Shown one piece after another: positions 1 through 7,833 of a stretch of 64,000 bases of DNA. Below the pieces are notes generated by a model, which ran no database searches, was not told the origin of the DNA, and saw nothing but the letters and a program-made list of their open reading frames with translations. Each line of letters starts with the position of its first letter. Position 1 is the stretch's first letter. The position numbers and the translations under genes are program-made. The DNA lies in NCBI RefSeq assembly GCF_004331485.1, contig NZ_SJKD01000004.1, positions 558,001-622,000 of the forward strand, in the 5' to 3' direction. The DNA comes from Kribbella capetownensis (GTDB lineage: Bacteria > Actinomycetota > Actinomycetes > Propionibacteriales > Kribbellaceae).

Positions 1-960
1 TAACCGCAGCTCCGCGGTCGCACCCGGCGCGACCTCGACGCGGTACCAGGCCGCGCACTTGGTACCGCGCTGCGCCGGATCGACGGTCGGTGCACCGGTG
101 ACGACGTGGTCGTTGATGCCGTCCTTCGGGTACGGCGTTGACCCGGCAACGCCGTACAGGCGCTGGGTATTGGTCTCGTTGTCACAGAACACCAGAGTCG
201 GCGCCGTCCCGTCCGGTCCCGGTGCCGTGAGTAGTTCCAGCTCGCCAAGGGATGGGTGCGAGACGTGCACGCTCGTCGCGCCGGTGGCGGCGAGCTCGGG
301 TCGTTGTGCACCCGGGCTCCACGACCAGGTGTTGCGGAACCAGGCCGTCGGCAGGACGTGCAGTGTTTCCGGGTCCGGTCCGGCGTTCGTGACCTGGATC
401 GACATCAACAGGTCGGCCGGGCTCGCCTTGGCGTAGTGCACCTCGACGATCCAGTACCGATCCTCGTCGAACGCCCCGGTGTCGAGGAGCTCGTACTCTG
501 GATCGTGCTTGCCGCGCCTGCCGTTCTCGGCGCGCAGGTCCTCGTAGGGGAACGCGCGCTGCGGATAGTGGTAGCGCCAGCGGTTCCAGGCATGGCTCGG
601 TACGGCGTCGAGGTACCACCAGTAGTCCTTGACGTCCTCGCCGTGGTTCGCCTCCGCGCCGGTCAGTCCGAACGGCCGCTCCTTGAGGATCGGGTCGCGC
701 CCGTTCCACAACGCCAGCCCCAGGCACAGCTGCTGTTCGCTGTCGCTGAACCCGGCGAGTCCGTCCTCACCCCACCGGTACGCCCTGGAGCGGGCACTCT
801 CGTGCGAGAGGTACCCCCACGCCTCGCCGTCGGCGCTGTAGTCCTCCCGCACCGTGCCCCACTGACGCTCACTCAGGTACGGACCCCACCGATACCAGTC
901 GCGGCGGTCACCCGCCATCCGCTCGTGTTCGACTCCGGACGCGTGAGGCTCTGTTGTCAC
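1..960 (-). CDS. MGH1-like (GH63-type) glycoside hydrolase, N-terminal part only
   Basis: The frame stays open for 320 codons and runs off the left edge, so only the N-terminal third or so is here. The protein opens with a GDRRDWYRWGPYLSERQWG segment followed by VREDYS and YRWGEDGLAGFSD. I recognise this as the beginning of large bacterial GH63/MGH1-like glucosidases, which are cytoplasmic (alpha/alpha)6-barrel enzymes of roughly 850-900 residues acting on alpha-glucosides or glucosylglycerate-type compounds. No signal peptide is seen. The start is a GTG preceded by GGGAGG five bases upstream; an in-frame ATG at 918 is an alternative with weaker support. The catalytic region lies outside the window, so the substrate cannot be judged. 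It is divergent from the LuxR-hydrolase gene across about 110 bp. Confidence 0.75.
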   Translation of the reverse strand, partial: MTTEPHASGVEHERMAGDRRDWYRWGPYLSERQWGTVREDYSADGEAWGYLSHESARSRAYRWGEDGLAGFSDSEQQLCLGLALWNGRDPILKERPFGLTGAEANHGEDVKDYWWYLDAVPSHAWNRWRYHYPQRAFPYEDLRAENGRRGKHDPEYELLDTGAFDEDRYWIVEVHYAKASPADLLMSIQVTNAGPDPETLHVLPTAWFRNTWSWSPGAQRPELAATGATSVHVSHPSLGELELLTAPGPDGTAPTLVFCDNETNTQRLYGVAGSTPYPKDGINDHVVTGAPTVDPAQRGTKCAAWYRVEVAPGATAELRL

Positions 961-1060
961 GTGGCCCTCCCAGCGGTGGCGCTCCCAGCCTGTGCCCATT
1001 GTTCGACAGCCGCGCCACCTCCCGCCTCGTCTGCGGCTGATGATGCAGAGCTGTTCTCGC

Positions 1061-1066
1061 TACGAT
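1061..1066 (+). promoter_or_regulatory. -10 box (TACGAT) for a leaderless transcript
   Basis: TACGAT fits TANNNT and ends six bases before the GTG at 1073. No Shine-Dalgarno sequence precedes that GTG, so transcription and translation probably start at the same base. No convincing -35 box is visible. Confidence 0.5.
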
Positions 1067-1072
1067 CGGCAG

Positions 1073-2137
1073 GTGCGACAGAAGGTCGGCTACTGCGCGG
1101 CGCCGGATGCGGTGAAGCTGGCGTATGCCGTCCATGGTGGCGGTCCGCCGATCGTCCGGGTGGCGACCTGGATGACCCATCTGGAGTTCGACTGGGAGAG
1201 CCCGGTCTGGCGCCACTGGCTCGACGCTCTCGGGGACGGGCACACTCTGATCCGGTACGACGAGCGCGGCTGTGGGCTCTCGGATCGCGACGTCGACGAC
1301 ATCTCGTTCGACGCCTGGGTGGCTGACCTCGAAGCGGTGGTCGATGCGGCCGGCGTCGATCGGTTCGCGCTGCTCGGCGTCTCGGCCGGTGCGGCGGTCG
1401 CGGTCGCGTACGCGGCTCGTCATCCCGAGCGGCTCACGCATCTCGTTCTCTACGGGGGATACGCGCGTGGCCGGACCCTTCGCGGCGCGGGGGAGCGCCG
1501 GCTGCAGGAGGCGCTGGTCGCAGCGATCTCGGCCGGCTGGGCGAACCCCGATCCGACGTTCCGGCACCTCTTCAGCATGCTGTTCCTCCCAGCCGGCACG
1601 CCCGAGCAGATGGGATGGTACGACGACTTGCAGCGACACTCCACCTCGGCCGCGACCGCAGTACGTCTGTACGACGCGCGTGGCCGTCTCAACGTGGTGG
1701 ACCTCGCGGCGCGGGTGCGGACGAGGACGCTGGTCGTCCACGCGGCGGAGGACCGAGTCGTGCCGGCGGACGAGGGCCGGCTGCTCGCCACCCTGCTCCC
1801 CGAAGCGCAGTTGGTCCTGCTGGAGTCGGCGAACCACATCCTGTTGTCGGACGAGCCCGCGTGGACGAGGTTCGTCGCCGAGTTGCGTGCCTTCCTCGGG
1901 ACGGAACCGGTCAGTGCGAGTCCGGGAGCAGGAATCGAGGAGCTCAGTCCGCGGGAGCTGGACGTCCTCGCGCTCGTCGCGGCCGGACTGACGAACGAGG
2001 TGATTGCCGACAGGCTGAGCCTCAGTGTCCGCACTGTCGAGCGTCATCTGACGAACACATACGTCAAGCTGCGCGTCTCCGGCAAGGCAGGACGCGCGGC
2101 CGCGGCGGCCAGGTTCTCCGAGGCGCAGCGTCCCTGA
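1073..2137 (+). CDS. Alpha/beta hydrolase fused to a LuxR-type helix-turn-helix
   Basis: Residues 1 to about 280 form an alpha/beta hydrolase domain: an HGGGPP oxyanion-type turn, the nucleophile elbow GVSAG, an acidic residue in AEDRVVP and the histidine in SANHILL. The last 65 residues are a LuxR/GerE helix-turn-helix (LSPRELDVLALVAAGLTNEV, then RTVERHLTNTYVKLRV). This architecture is common in actinobacteria and is thought to be a regulator whose hydrolase fold senses or processes a small molecule; substrate and targets are unknown. The GTG at 1073 is preferred because homologous reading begins at about VRQKVGYC and a -10 box sits just upstream. In-frame starts at 992, 1040 and 1043 give longer N-termini without similarity that I recognise. 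The divergent glycosidase may be a target, but nothing in the sequence shows it. Confidence 0.8.
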   Translation: MRQKVGYCAAPDAVKLAYAVHGGGPPIVRVATWMTHLEFDWESPVWRHWLDALGDGHTLIRYDERGCGLSDRDVDDISFDAWVADLEAVVDAAGVDRFALLGVSAGAAVAVAYAARHPERLTHLVLYGGYARGRTLRGAGERRLQEALVAAISAGWANPDPTFRHLFSMLFLPAGTPEQMGWYDDLQRHSTSAATAVRLYDARGRLNVVDLAARVRTRTLVVHAAEDRVVPADEGRLLATLLPEAQLVLLESANHILLSDEPAWTRFVAELRAFLGTEPVSASPGAGIEELSPRELDVLALVAAGLTNEVIADRLSLSVRTVERHLTNTYVKLRVSGKAGRAAAAARFSEAQRP

Positions 2138-2275
2138 TCCCGGCTGCGTGTTGACCGCCAGCCCAACGCCGCGGCATTGCGTGCTGACTCCGATGCGAGC
2201 GACTCGCGCGGCTGCCTACCTTCACAGGTATCAGGACAAGCGCCCGGGTCCCGGGCCGGTCGAAGGAGGCGTTCG

Positions 2276-3151
2276 ATGGAGCACATGGTCATTTCCGATC
2301 AAGCAACGGCGGTTCTCGCCGAGCCGACAGCGACGTACGACATCCGCGGTGGGGGAGGTGTCAGGCTGCACGCCCGCGAATGGGGAAACCGGCAAGGACG
2401 TGCTGTTGTCTTCATTCACGGCTGGTCGGCCAGCCACGTCTGCTGGGCGCGGCAGATGCAGGGCCGGCTCGCCGACGAGTTTCGTCTGGTGGCGTTCGAC
2501 AACCGGGGCCACGGCATGTCCGAGAAGCCGTTGGGCGCAGACAGCTATCGCGAACCGCAGTTGTGGGCAGACGATCTCGCGGCGGTCATCGATCAGTTGG
2601 GCCTGGACCGGCCAGTGCTGGTCGCCTGGTCGTATGGCGGGTTCATCGTCTCCGACTACATCCGGGCGTACGGCGAGGACCGGATCGGGGCCGTCAACCT
2701 GGTCGGGGCTGCCGTGATGATGAAGCCACCCACCTTCGACAACATCGGCCCTGGATTCCTCGAGAACGCTCCGGACGCCAGCCTGCCCGACCTGGCCACG
2801 AACATCGCCGCCGTACGACGCTTTCTCGGCGTCAGCACCGCCGAGCCGCTCGAGCCGGACGACTGGAGCGCGGCCCTGGCCTGGAACATGGTCGTTCCGC
2901 CCGAGGTGAAGGGGGCGTTGATCTCGCGCCGGATCGACGGCGACGACGTACTGGCCGGGCTGTCGGTGCCCGTGCTCGTGACCCACGGACGGTCCGACAC
3001 GATCGTGCTGCCCTCGATGGCCGAACACGTTCTCGACGTCTGCAGGACCGCCAGGCCGTCCTGGTACGAAGGCGTGGGCCACATGCCCTTCGTCGAGGAC
3101 CAGGCCCGCTTCGATCGCGAGGTCGCCGAGCTCGCAGAGGACGTCGCCTGA
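2276..3151 (+). CDS. Alpha/beta hydrolase (non-heme haloperoxidase/esterase type)
   Basis: A 291-residue single-domain alpha/beta hydrolase. Visible motifs are FIHGWSAS for the oxyanion loop, AWSYGG for the nucleophile elbow, an aspartate in THGRSDTIV and the C-terminal histidine in GVGHMPFVED. The fold resembles the chloroperoxidase/esterase branch (serine hydrolases acting on small esters or lactones in the cytoplasm), but the physiological substrate cannot be read from the sequence. The ATG at 2276 is fixed by a strong AAGGAGG six bases upstream; the frame is open further 5' but without a better start. It ends one base short of the converging lacI stop codon, with no room for a separate terminator. 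Confidence 0.8.
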   Translation: MEHMVISDQATAVLAEPTATYDIRGGGGVRLHAREWGNRQGRAVVFIHGWSASHVCWARQMQGRLADEFRLVAFDNRGHGMSEKPLGADSYREPQLWADDLAAVIDQLGLDRPVLVAWSYGGFIVSDYIRAYGEDRIGAVNLVGAAVMMKPPTFDNIGPGFLENAPDASLPDLATNIAAVRRFLGVSTAEPLEPDDWSAALAWNMVVPPEVKGALISRRIDGDDVLAGLSVPVLVTHGRSDTIVLPSMAEHVLDVCRTARPSWYEGVGHMPFVEDQARFDREVAELAEDVA

Positions 3152-3152
3152 C

Positions 3153-4136
3153 TCAGGTCGTCGGGGCCGGTCCCGACGACTGGCGCGGGGTGAAGTCCCC
3201 TTGGATCCGGAGGGAGGCGGGCTGCTTGCCTGCCATCACCTCGCCCAGTAGATCCACCGCGGCCGCGCCGAGCCTCCCGATCGGCGCGCTCACGGTGCTG
3301 AGCTTCGGCGTCAGAACCCTGGCCAGCAGTACATCGTCGCAGCCGACGATGGAGCGATCGCGCGGCACAGAGAGTCCCCGCTCCGCAAGTCCCGCGACGA
3401 CACCGCACGCGGTCAGGTCGTCGAAGGCGAAGGCCGCCGTCGCGGGGGAGTCGGCGAAGGCCGCGGCTCCCTCCCTGCCCCCCTCGTACGAGGCCTCGAA
3501 AGGTCCGAGCTCGATGAGCTCCACCTCGGCTGACGCGGCCCACTTCCTGATCGCGGAGGCACGCTGCCGGGCCGCCCAGGACGCCGACGGGCCGTGCAGC
3601 AGGGCGACCGTCTCGTGGTTCAGGTCGCGAAGATGGTCGCCGGCCTGCGCGAGTGCCGCCGAGTTGTCACAGATCACCGTGGTCGTGTGCATCATCTCCC
3701 GGTTCACCACGATCGCCGGGGTGGAGCCGAGTGCGTCGCGCAGCCGGGCCGGAGTACCGCGCGGCGACGCCACGATCACGCCGTCCACCTGTCCTGCCAA
3801 CCGGCGGATGAGCGCGGCCTCCGCCGAGGTGCTCTCTTCCGCGTCCACCATGATGACCGAGGCGTCGTTGTCCGCCGCCGCCTGCTGGATCGCGCGGACC
3901 AGTGGCGGGAAGAACGGATTGGTGATGTCGGGGATGTACAGCCCGATGGCGCCCGTACGGCCGGTGGCCAGGCGACGTGCCGACCTGTTCGGCTGATAGC
4001 CCAGCTCATCGGCCTTGGCGAGGATCCGCGCCCGGACGTCGTCGCGCACCTGATCCGGACGGGTGAAGGCCCGGGACACCGTGGATCCCGACACCCCGAG
4101 GGCGTCGGCGATCGAGTAGATGGTGACCTTCGTCAT
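3153..4136 (-). CDS. LacI-family transcriptional regulator (downstream of the NagB-type gene)
   Basis: 327 residues, normal length for the family. The N-terminal helix-turn-helix is TIYSIADALGVSGSTVSRAF, followed by the hinge helix (NRSARRLATGRTGAIGL) and a periplasmic-binding-protein-like ligand domain (IPDITNPFF, GVIVASPRG, FDDLTACGV). It should be a dimeric repressor released by a sugar or amino-sugar ligand. GAAGGAAG seven to eight bases upstream supports the ATG. It lies 104 bp downstream of the NagB-type gene on the same strand with no obvious promoter between, so the two are probably one transcript. It is a candidate to bind the two TGCAAGCGGTTGCA operators that control the divergent sugar locus. 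Confidence 0.88.
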   Translation of the reverse strand: MTKVTIYSIADALGVSGSTVSRAFTRPDQVRDDVRARILAKADELGYQPNRSARRLATGRTGAIGLYIPDITNPFFPPLVRAIQQAAADNDASVIMVDAEESTSAEAALIRRLAGQVDGVIVASPRGTPARLRDALGSTPAIVVNREMMHTTTVICDNSAALAQAGDHLRDLNHETVALLHGPSASWAARQRASAIRKWAASAEVELIELGPFEASYEGGREGAAAFADSPATAAFAFDDLTACGVVAGLAERGLSVPRDRSIVGCDDVLLARVLTPKLSTVSAPIGRLGAAAVDLLGEVMAGKQPASLRIQGDFTPRQSSGPAPTT

Positions 4137-4240
4137 GGGTCGGCTTCCTTCTGTTCTCGGGCACCGGCGCGATCGGCACTCGCCCCCGCGTGCACTCTAT
4201 CGACATCGCGGCACGTCTTCCGCGGCTCGGGAAGGCGCGG

Positions 4241-5011
4241 TCAGGCACCCAGAGTCGCGCGCAGCCGGCTCGCGGCGTCCGCGTCCAGATAGAGGGTGCA
4301 CCCCGGATGGGTGCGCAGGATGGTGCTCGGGCAGTGTTCGCCCAGTGGATCGAGCAGCGTGGCCCGCACAGCCTCGGCTTTGCCCTCCTTCGACACGACA
4401 CAGAACAGCCGGGCCGCGTCGAGCAGCCGCGGAACGCTGAGGGTCAACGCGCGCGTGGGTACGTCGGCGAAGGAGTCGAAGCACTCGTCGTCGACCTGCT
4501 GTTGCCGGCAGATCTCGTCGAGCTCGACCACCTTCACCGCGTGCGGGTCGTCGAAGTCCGCGACCGGCGGATCGTTGAAGGCGATGTGGCCGTTGACGCC
4601 GATGCCCAGGCAGACGATGTCGATGGGTGCCTCCGCGAGCAGATCCGTATAGCGGCGGGCTTCGTCGGCCGCCCCGTGGGTCGGGTCGAGCACGTGTGCG
4701 GTGCCCAGTGGCACCCGATTCCACAGCGCTTTCTTGAGCCAATTGCCGAATCCGGCCGGATCGTCGGCGTCGAGGCCAATGTATTCGTCCATATGGAATG
4801 CCGTCACGGCGGACCAATCGATATCCGGCTCGGCCAGCAATGCATTGATGGTTTCTGCCTGGCTCGGTGCGGAGGCGAAGATCACCCGTGCTTGTCCCTG
4901 GCGGGAGATGACCCGGCGCAGCTCGGCCGCGATATCGGCCGCGGCCGCCCGTCCCGTCGCGACGGGATCGGAGAAGATGCGCACCCAAGGCTCGATCGTT
5001 GGCGTTGTCAT
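4241..5011 (-). CDS. Divergent NagB-type glucosamine-6-phosphate deaminase/isomerase
   Basis: 256 residues of the NagB/6-phosphogluconolactonase fold. The family would convert an aldose 2-amino-6-phosphate to ketose phosphate plus ammonia in the cytosol. HMDEYIGL (residues 73-80) carries the aspartate expected for ring deprotonation, and GIGVNGHIAFNDP (136-148) is the active-site loop. In Escherichia coli NagB this loop reads D-x-H...E; here it is N140, H142 and D147, so two of the three loop residues are altered. The chain is otherwise collinear with family members. The ATG at 5011 has no Shine-Dalgarno but lies seven bases after a -10-like box, consistent with leaderless expression; a TTG at 5047 would fall inside the -35 box. 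The gene faces the transporter/deacetylase operon. Substrate could be GlcN-6-P or another amino-sugar phosphate. Confidence 0.75.
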   Translation of the reverse strand: MTTPTIEPWVRIFSDPVATGRAAAADIAAELRRVISRQGQARVIFASAPSQAETINALLAEPDIDWSAVTAFHMDEYIGLDADDPAGFGNWLKKALWNRVPLGTAHVLDPTHGAADEARRYTDLLAEAPIDIVCLGIGVNGHIAFNDPPVADFDDPHAVKVVELDEICRQQQVDDECFDSFADVPTRALTLSVPRLLDAARLFCVVSKEGKAEAVRATLLDPLGEHCPSTILRTHPGCTLYLDADAASRLRATLGA

Positions 5012-5018
5012 GCTGCAT

Positions 5019-5047
5019 AGCTTGGGCTGCAACCGCTTGCAGGTCAA
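5019..5047 (-). promoter_or_regulatory. Promoter and LacI-type operator for the NagB-type gene
   Basis: Read on the minus strand: TTGACC (-35), a 17-bp spacer, then CAAGCT (-10), with the ATG seven bases later. The 14-bp operator TGCAAGCGGTTGCA (5028-5041) fills most of the spacer and fits the LacI-family pattern TGNAANCGNTTNCA. The 20-bp block TTGACCTGCAAGCGGTTGCA recurs in opposite orientation at 5137-5156. Confidence 0.7.
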
Positions 5048-5136
5048 GCCGCGCTGGCGTGCCTCCGAGCCTGTCCGTAGGTGTACTGGCGTCGAACGGC
5101 CGGGCGGTGCGGCCCGACCGAGCGGTCGTGGAGTCG

Positions 5137-5165
5137 TTGACCTGCAAGCGGTTGCATGCTCTAAT
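5137..5165 (+). promoter_or_regulatory. Promoter and LacI-type operator facing the sugar operon
   Basis: TTGACC (5137-5142), a 17-bp spacer and TCTAAT (5160-5165) make a near-consensus promoter. TGCAAGCGGTTGCA (5143-5156) lies entirely inside the spacer, an ideal place for repression. It is the inverted duplicate of the site in front of the NagB-type gene, 115 bp away centre to centre. Transcription from here would give a leader of about 205 nt before the second lacI gene. Confidence 0.75.
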
Positions 5166-5342
5166 GACCGAACGATCCAGAGAGGGCGGACGTCTCTCGG
5201 CCGGCGTGAGGAAATCCTTCACGACTCGGCGGGAGAGTGTCAGTCGTGCGGGTGCGGAGAATCGGTGACAAAGGATCTGCCGAAATGTCCGCGCGGCCAT
5301 TCCATCGTATTGTCCATGCTTTGTTCGGTTGGCTTGATGGAG

Positions 5343-5357
5343 CGTTTTACTAAAACG
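5343..5357. promoter_or_regulatory. Palindromic operator CGTTTTACTAAAACG before the second lacI gene
   Basis: A perfect 15-bp inverted repeat (7-bp arms around one base) that ends seven bases before the AGGAGG ribosome binding site of the lacI gene at 5377. Its position in the leader and its AT-rich arms in GC-rich DNA suggest autoregulation by the LacI protein encoded immediately downstream. The sequence is unrelated to the TGCAAGCGGTTGCA sites. Confidence 0.6.
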
Positions 5358-5376
5358 TTCTACCAGGAGGTCGGCG

Positions 5377-6474
5377 ATGAGCTCTGATCGAGTGACGATC
5401 CGGCAGATCGCCGAGATGAGCGAGGTCTCCGTGAGTACGGTGTCGAACGTTCTGAACGGCCGCACTCTGCGGATGTCGGCGGAAACGCTGGAACGGGTCC
5501 GCGGTGTCATCTCGACGCTCCGCTACCGCCCGAGCAGCATCGCCCGTGGGCTGGTCACCGGACGGACCGCGACCATCGGGCTGGTCGTTGCCGAGATCGA
5601 GACGGCGCTGTTCTTCAGCGCGGTCGGTGCCCTCGAGACGGCGGCCCGCGACGCGGGCTACAACCTGATCGTCTGCCACGCCCGCGGTTCCCGGGACGAG
5701 GCCGAGGTGGTCACGGTCCTGCGCACGAAGGGCGTGGACGGGATCATCTTCATCGCCAACTCGGAGGCGGTGGACAACACCCATCTGTCTGATCTCCCCG
5801 CCGCCGGGATCCTTGCCGTCGTCATCAACCGGCGGCGTCCCGGTCCGGAGTTCGGTCGGGTCAGCTGGGACGATCGGGCCGGCGTCAGCGGCGCGGTCGA
5901 GCATCTGCACGATCTGGGGCACCGGCGGATCGCCTTCCTGCGAGGTCCTCGATCCCGTGACAGCACGCGCGAGCGTGCCGCAGGCTACCGCCGGGGCCTC
6001 AAGAAGGCCGGCCTGCCGTACCAGGAGGACTATGTCCGCCACGCGGACTACACCGCCGATCCGTTGACCTGGGAGCGGGCCGCCGGCGAGCTTCTCGATC
6101 TCGATCCCGCGCCGACGGCCGTCATCGCCTCCGACGATTCGGTGGCGGCTGTCGTGATCCGTACCGCCCAGCGCCGGGGGCTGTCGGTTCCCCGTGATCT
6201 GGCCGTGGTCGGGATCGACGACCAGATGTTCGCAGCACTGCTCAATCCTCCGCTCACTACCATCCGGCTTCCGGTGAAGGAAGCCGCTGAGCGGGCCCTG
6301 AAAATGCTCGTCGACACCATCGCGGGGCAGTCGATGCGTGCGGTCCGGCTCGACACGGAACTCGTGGTCAGGGACTCCAGTTCGCCAGAACCTCCGCACC
6401 ACCGTCAGTCAGCCGGATGCCTGCCGTCCGGCAAGGTCGCTGGACCGTCCAGTCCTGGAAGGAAAGAAACATGA
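5377..6474 (+). CDS. LacI-family transcriptional regulator, first gene of the sugar operon
   Basis: 365 residues. Helix-turn-helix TIRQIAEMSEVSVSTVSNVL at the N-terminus, hinge IARGLVTGRTATIGL, then a sugar-binding periplasmic-type domain ending at about residue 335. A tail of about 30 Pro/Ser/Gly-rich residues follows and covers the ribosome binding site of the next gene, so part of it may only reflect translational coupling. AGGAGG six bases upstream fixes the ATG. The stop overlaps the start of the binding-protein gene as ATGA. Being first in the transport operon, it probably senses the imported sugar or an early metabolite and acts on the CGTTTTACTAAAACG site in its own leader. Confidence 0.88.
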   Translation: MSSDRVTIRQIAEMSEVSVSTVSNVLNGRTLRMSAETLERVRGVISTLRYRPSSIARGLVTGRTATIGLVVAEIETALFFSAVGALETAARDAGYNLIVCHARGSRDEAEVVTVLRTKGVDGIIFIANSEAVDNTHLSDLPAAGILAVVINRRRPGPEFGRVSWDDRAGVSGAVEHLHDLGHRRIAFLRGPRSRDSTRERAAGYRRGLKKAGLPYQEDYVRHADYTADPLTWERAAGELLDLDPAPTAVIASDDSVAAVVIRTAQRRGLSVPRDLAVVGIDDQMFAALLNPPLTTIRLPVKEAAERALKMLVDTIAGQSMRAVRLDTELVVRDSSSPEPPHHRQSAGCLPSGKVAGPSSPGRKET

Positions 6475-7748
6475 TTACGAGGCGCAACTTCTTAGCGGCC
6501 GCCGGCCTGGCTTCGCTCTCCGCCGCCGGGCTGACCGCCTGTTCCGGAGGTTCGGCCGGTGGTGACGCCAAGGGCGCGGCGAATCTCGAGGTCATCTGGT
6601 GGGGCGCCGATGACCGGGCGGCGATCACCAACTCGATCCTTGCCATGTATGGGAAGAAGTACCCCGGAAACACCGCGAAGGGGCAGTTCCTGCCGTTCGG
6701 TGACTACTTCAACAAGCTCAACACGCTGGCGGCGTCGAACAGCCTGCCCGACATCATTCAGCTGAACCTGCCGAACCTCGCCGCCTACGTGAAGAACGGC
6801 CTGCTGCTCGATCTCGGCGATGTCGATCTGGGTGACTACGCCAAGGCGTCGTTGGAGACCGGCAAGATCGACGGCAAGCTCTACGGCATCAACTTCGGGT
6901 ACCAGTACCTGACCGTCATGTACAACACCGAGCTCGTGACGAAGAGCGGGCTGGCCGTTCCGAAGGATCCGGCTGACTGGAACGCATGGGGCGACTTCGG
7001 CGTCGAGCTGGCCAAGAAGCTCGGCAACGGCGTGTATGGCATGAGTGACAACAGCGCCGAGTCGAACACCTGGGCGTCGTGGCTGACCAGCCGCGGCAAG
7101 GGGTTGTTCTCGACCGACGGCAAGCTGGCACACGACGAGGGCGACGCCGTGGCCTGGTATCAGTACTGGAGCGGTCTGCGCGACCGCGGCGCCATCGCTC
7201 CCGGTGCGGAGAGCCAGACGTACGTGTCCAACGGCGGCGCGGCTGTCGATCCGCTCACCACCGGCAAGTCCGTGATCTCGATGAGCCCGATCGTGCAGTT
7301 CCAGGGCTATCAGAAGGTCAACAAGGTCCCGCTCGGCCTGGCGCCCTGTCCGACCGGCCCGTCCGGACGCGGCGAGGTCAATGCCTTCTTCGGCTGGGGC
7401 ATCTCCTCGAAGACGAAGAATCCGCAGGCTGCCAAGGACTTCCTGAACCTCTGGTTCACCGACCCGGGGGCGTTCAAGGAACTCGGCCTGGACCGTGCCA
7501 TCCCGGCCTCGAAGAAGCAGCTCGACACCGTGAGCCAGGGCGCCACCGGGGCGATCAAGACCATGCTCGGCTTCATGGACTCCTACACGATCTCCCCGGC
7601 CTCGCAGCCCGCCTCGCCGCCGAGCATCGGCAGCAAGGTCCAGGACAGCCTGACCCGGGCCGCCGAGGCGGTGCTGGCCAAGAAGCTGTCCCCGGAGCAG
7701 GCCGGCGCCCAGTACTTCAGCGAGATCAAGGCCGCCGCCGGTGAGTAG
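6471..7748 (+). CDS. Sugar ABC transporter substrate-binding lipoprotein (Tat-type signal)
   Basis: 425 residues of the cluster-1 (MalE/UgpB-like) extracellular solute-binding family. The signal begins MITRRNFLAAAGLASL, a twin-arginine pattern, and ends in the lipobox LTAC, so the protein should leave folded through Tat and be lipid-anchored outside the membrane. The mature part starts with LEVIWWGADD and contains the PSNRY-type internal repeats of this family. GGAAGG/GGAAAG precedes the ATG, which overlaps the lacI stop by four bases. It is followed by two permeases but no ATPase gene, so like many actinobacterial sugar importers it probably uses a shared MsiK-type ATPase encoded elsewhere. 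Ligand is likely a di- or oligosaccharide containing an N-acetylated sugar, inferred from the neighbours. Confidence 0.88.
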   Translation: MITRRNFLAAAGLASLSAAGLTACSGGSAGGDAKGAANLEVIWWGADDRAAITNSILAMYGKKYPGNTAKGQFLPFGDYFNKLNTLAASNSLPDIIQLNLPNLAAYVKNGLLLDLGDVDLGDYAKASLETGKIDGKLYGINFGYQYLTVMYNTELVTKSGLAVPKDPADWNAWGDFGVELAKKLGNGVYGMSDNSAESNTWASWLTSRGKGLFSTDGKLAHDEGDAVAWYQYWSGLRDRGAIAPGAESQTYVSNGGAAVDPLTTGKSVISMSPIVQFQGYQKVNKVPLGLAPCPTGPSGRGEVNAFFGWGISSKTKNPQAAKDFLNLWFTDPGAFKELGLDRAIPASKKQLDTVSQGATGAIKTMLGFMDSYTISPASQPASPPSIGSKVQDSLTRAAEAVLAKKLSPEQAGAQYFSEIKAAAGE

Positions 7749-7833
7749 TTCGCTGGTCCGGAGCGCGGGCGAGCAGGTCGAGGTGCCGACCCCGGGCACC
7801 GCCGACCTGGCTCGCCCGCCGGAGGGCGCGGCG

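Noticed and set aside
908..2047. 379-codon minus-strand frame opposite the LuxR-hydrolase gene
   Set aside because: Composition typical of antisense frames; the plus strand carries complete hydrolase and HTH motifs.
5164..5268. 34-codon frame (MTERSREGG...) in the leader of the second lacI gene
   Set aside because: Its ATG overlaps the -10 box of the promoter at 5137-5165, so it would not be in the mRNA; no ribosome binding site.
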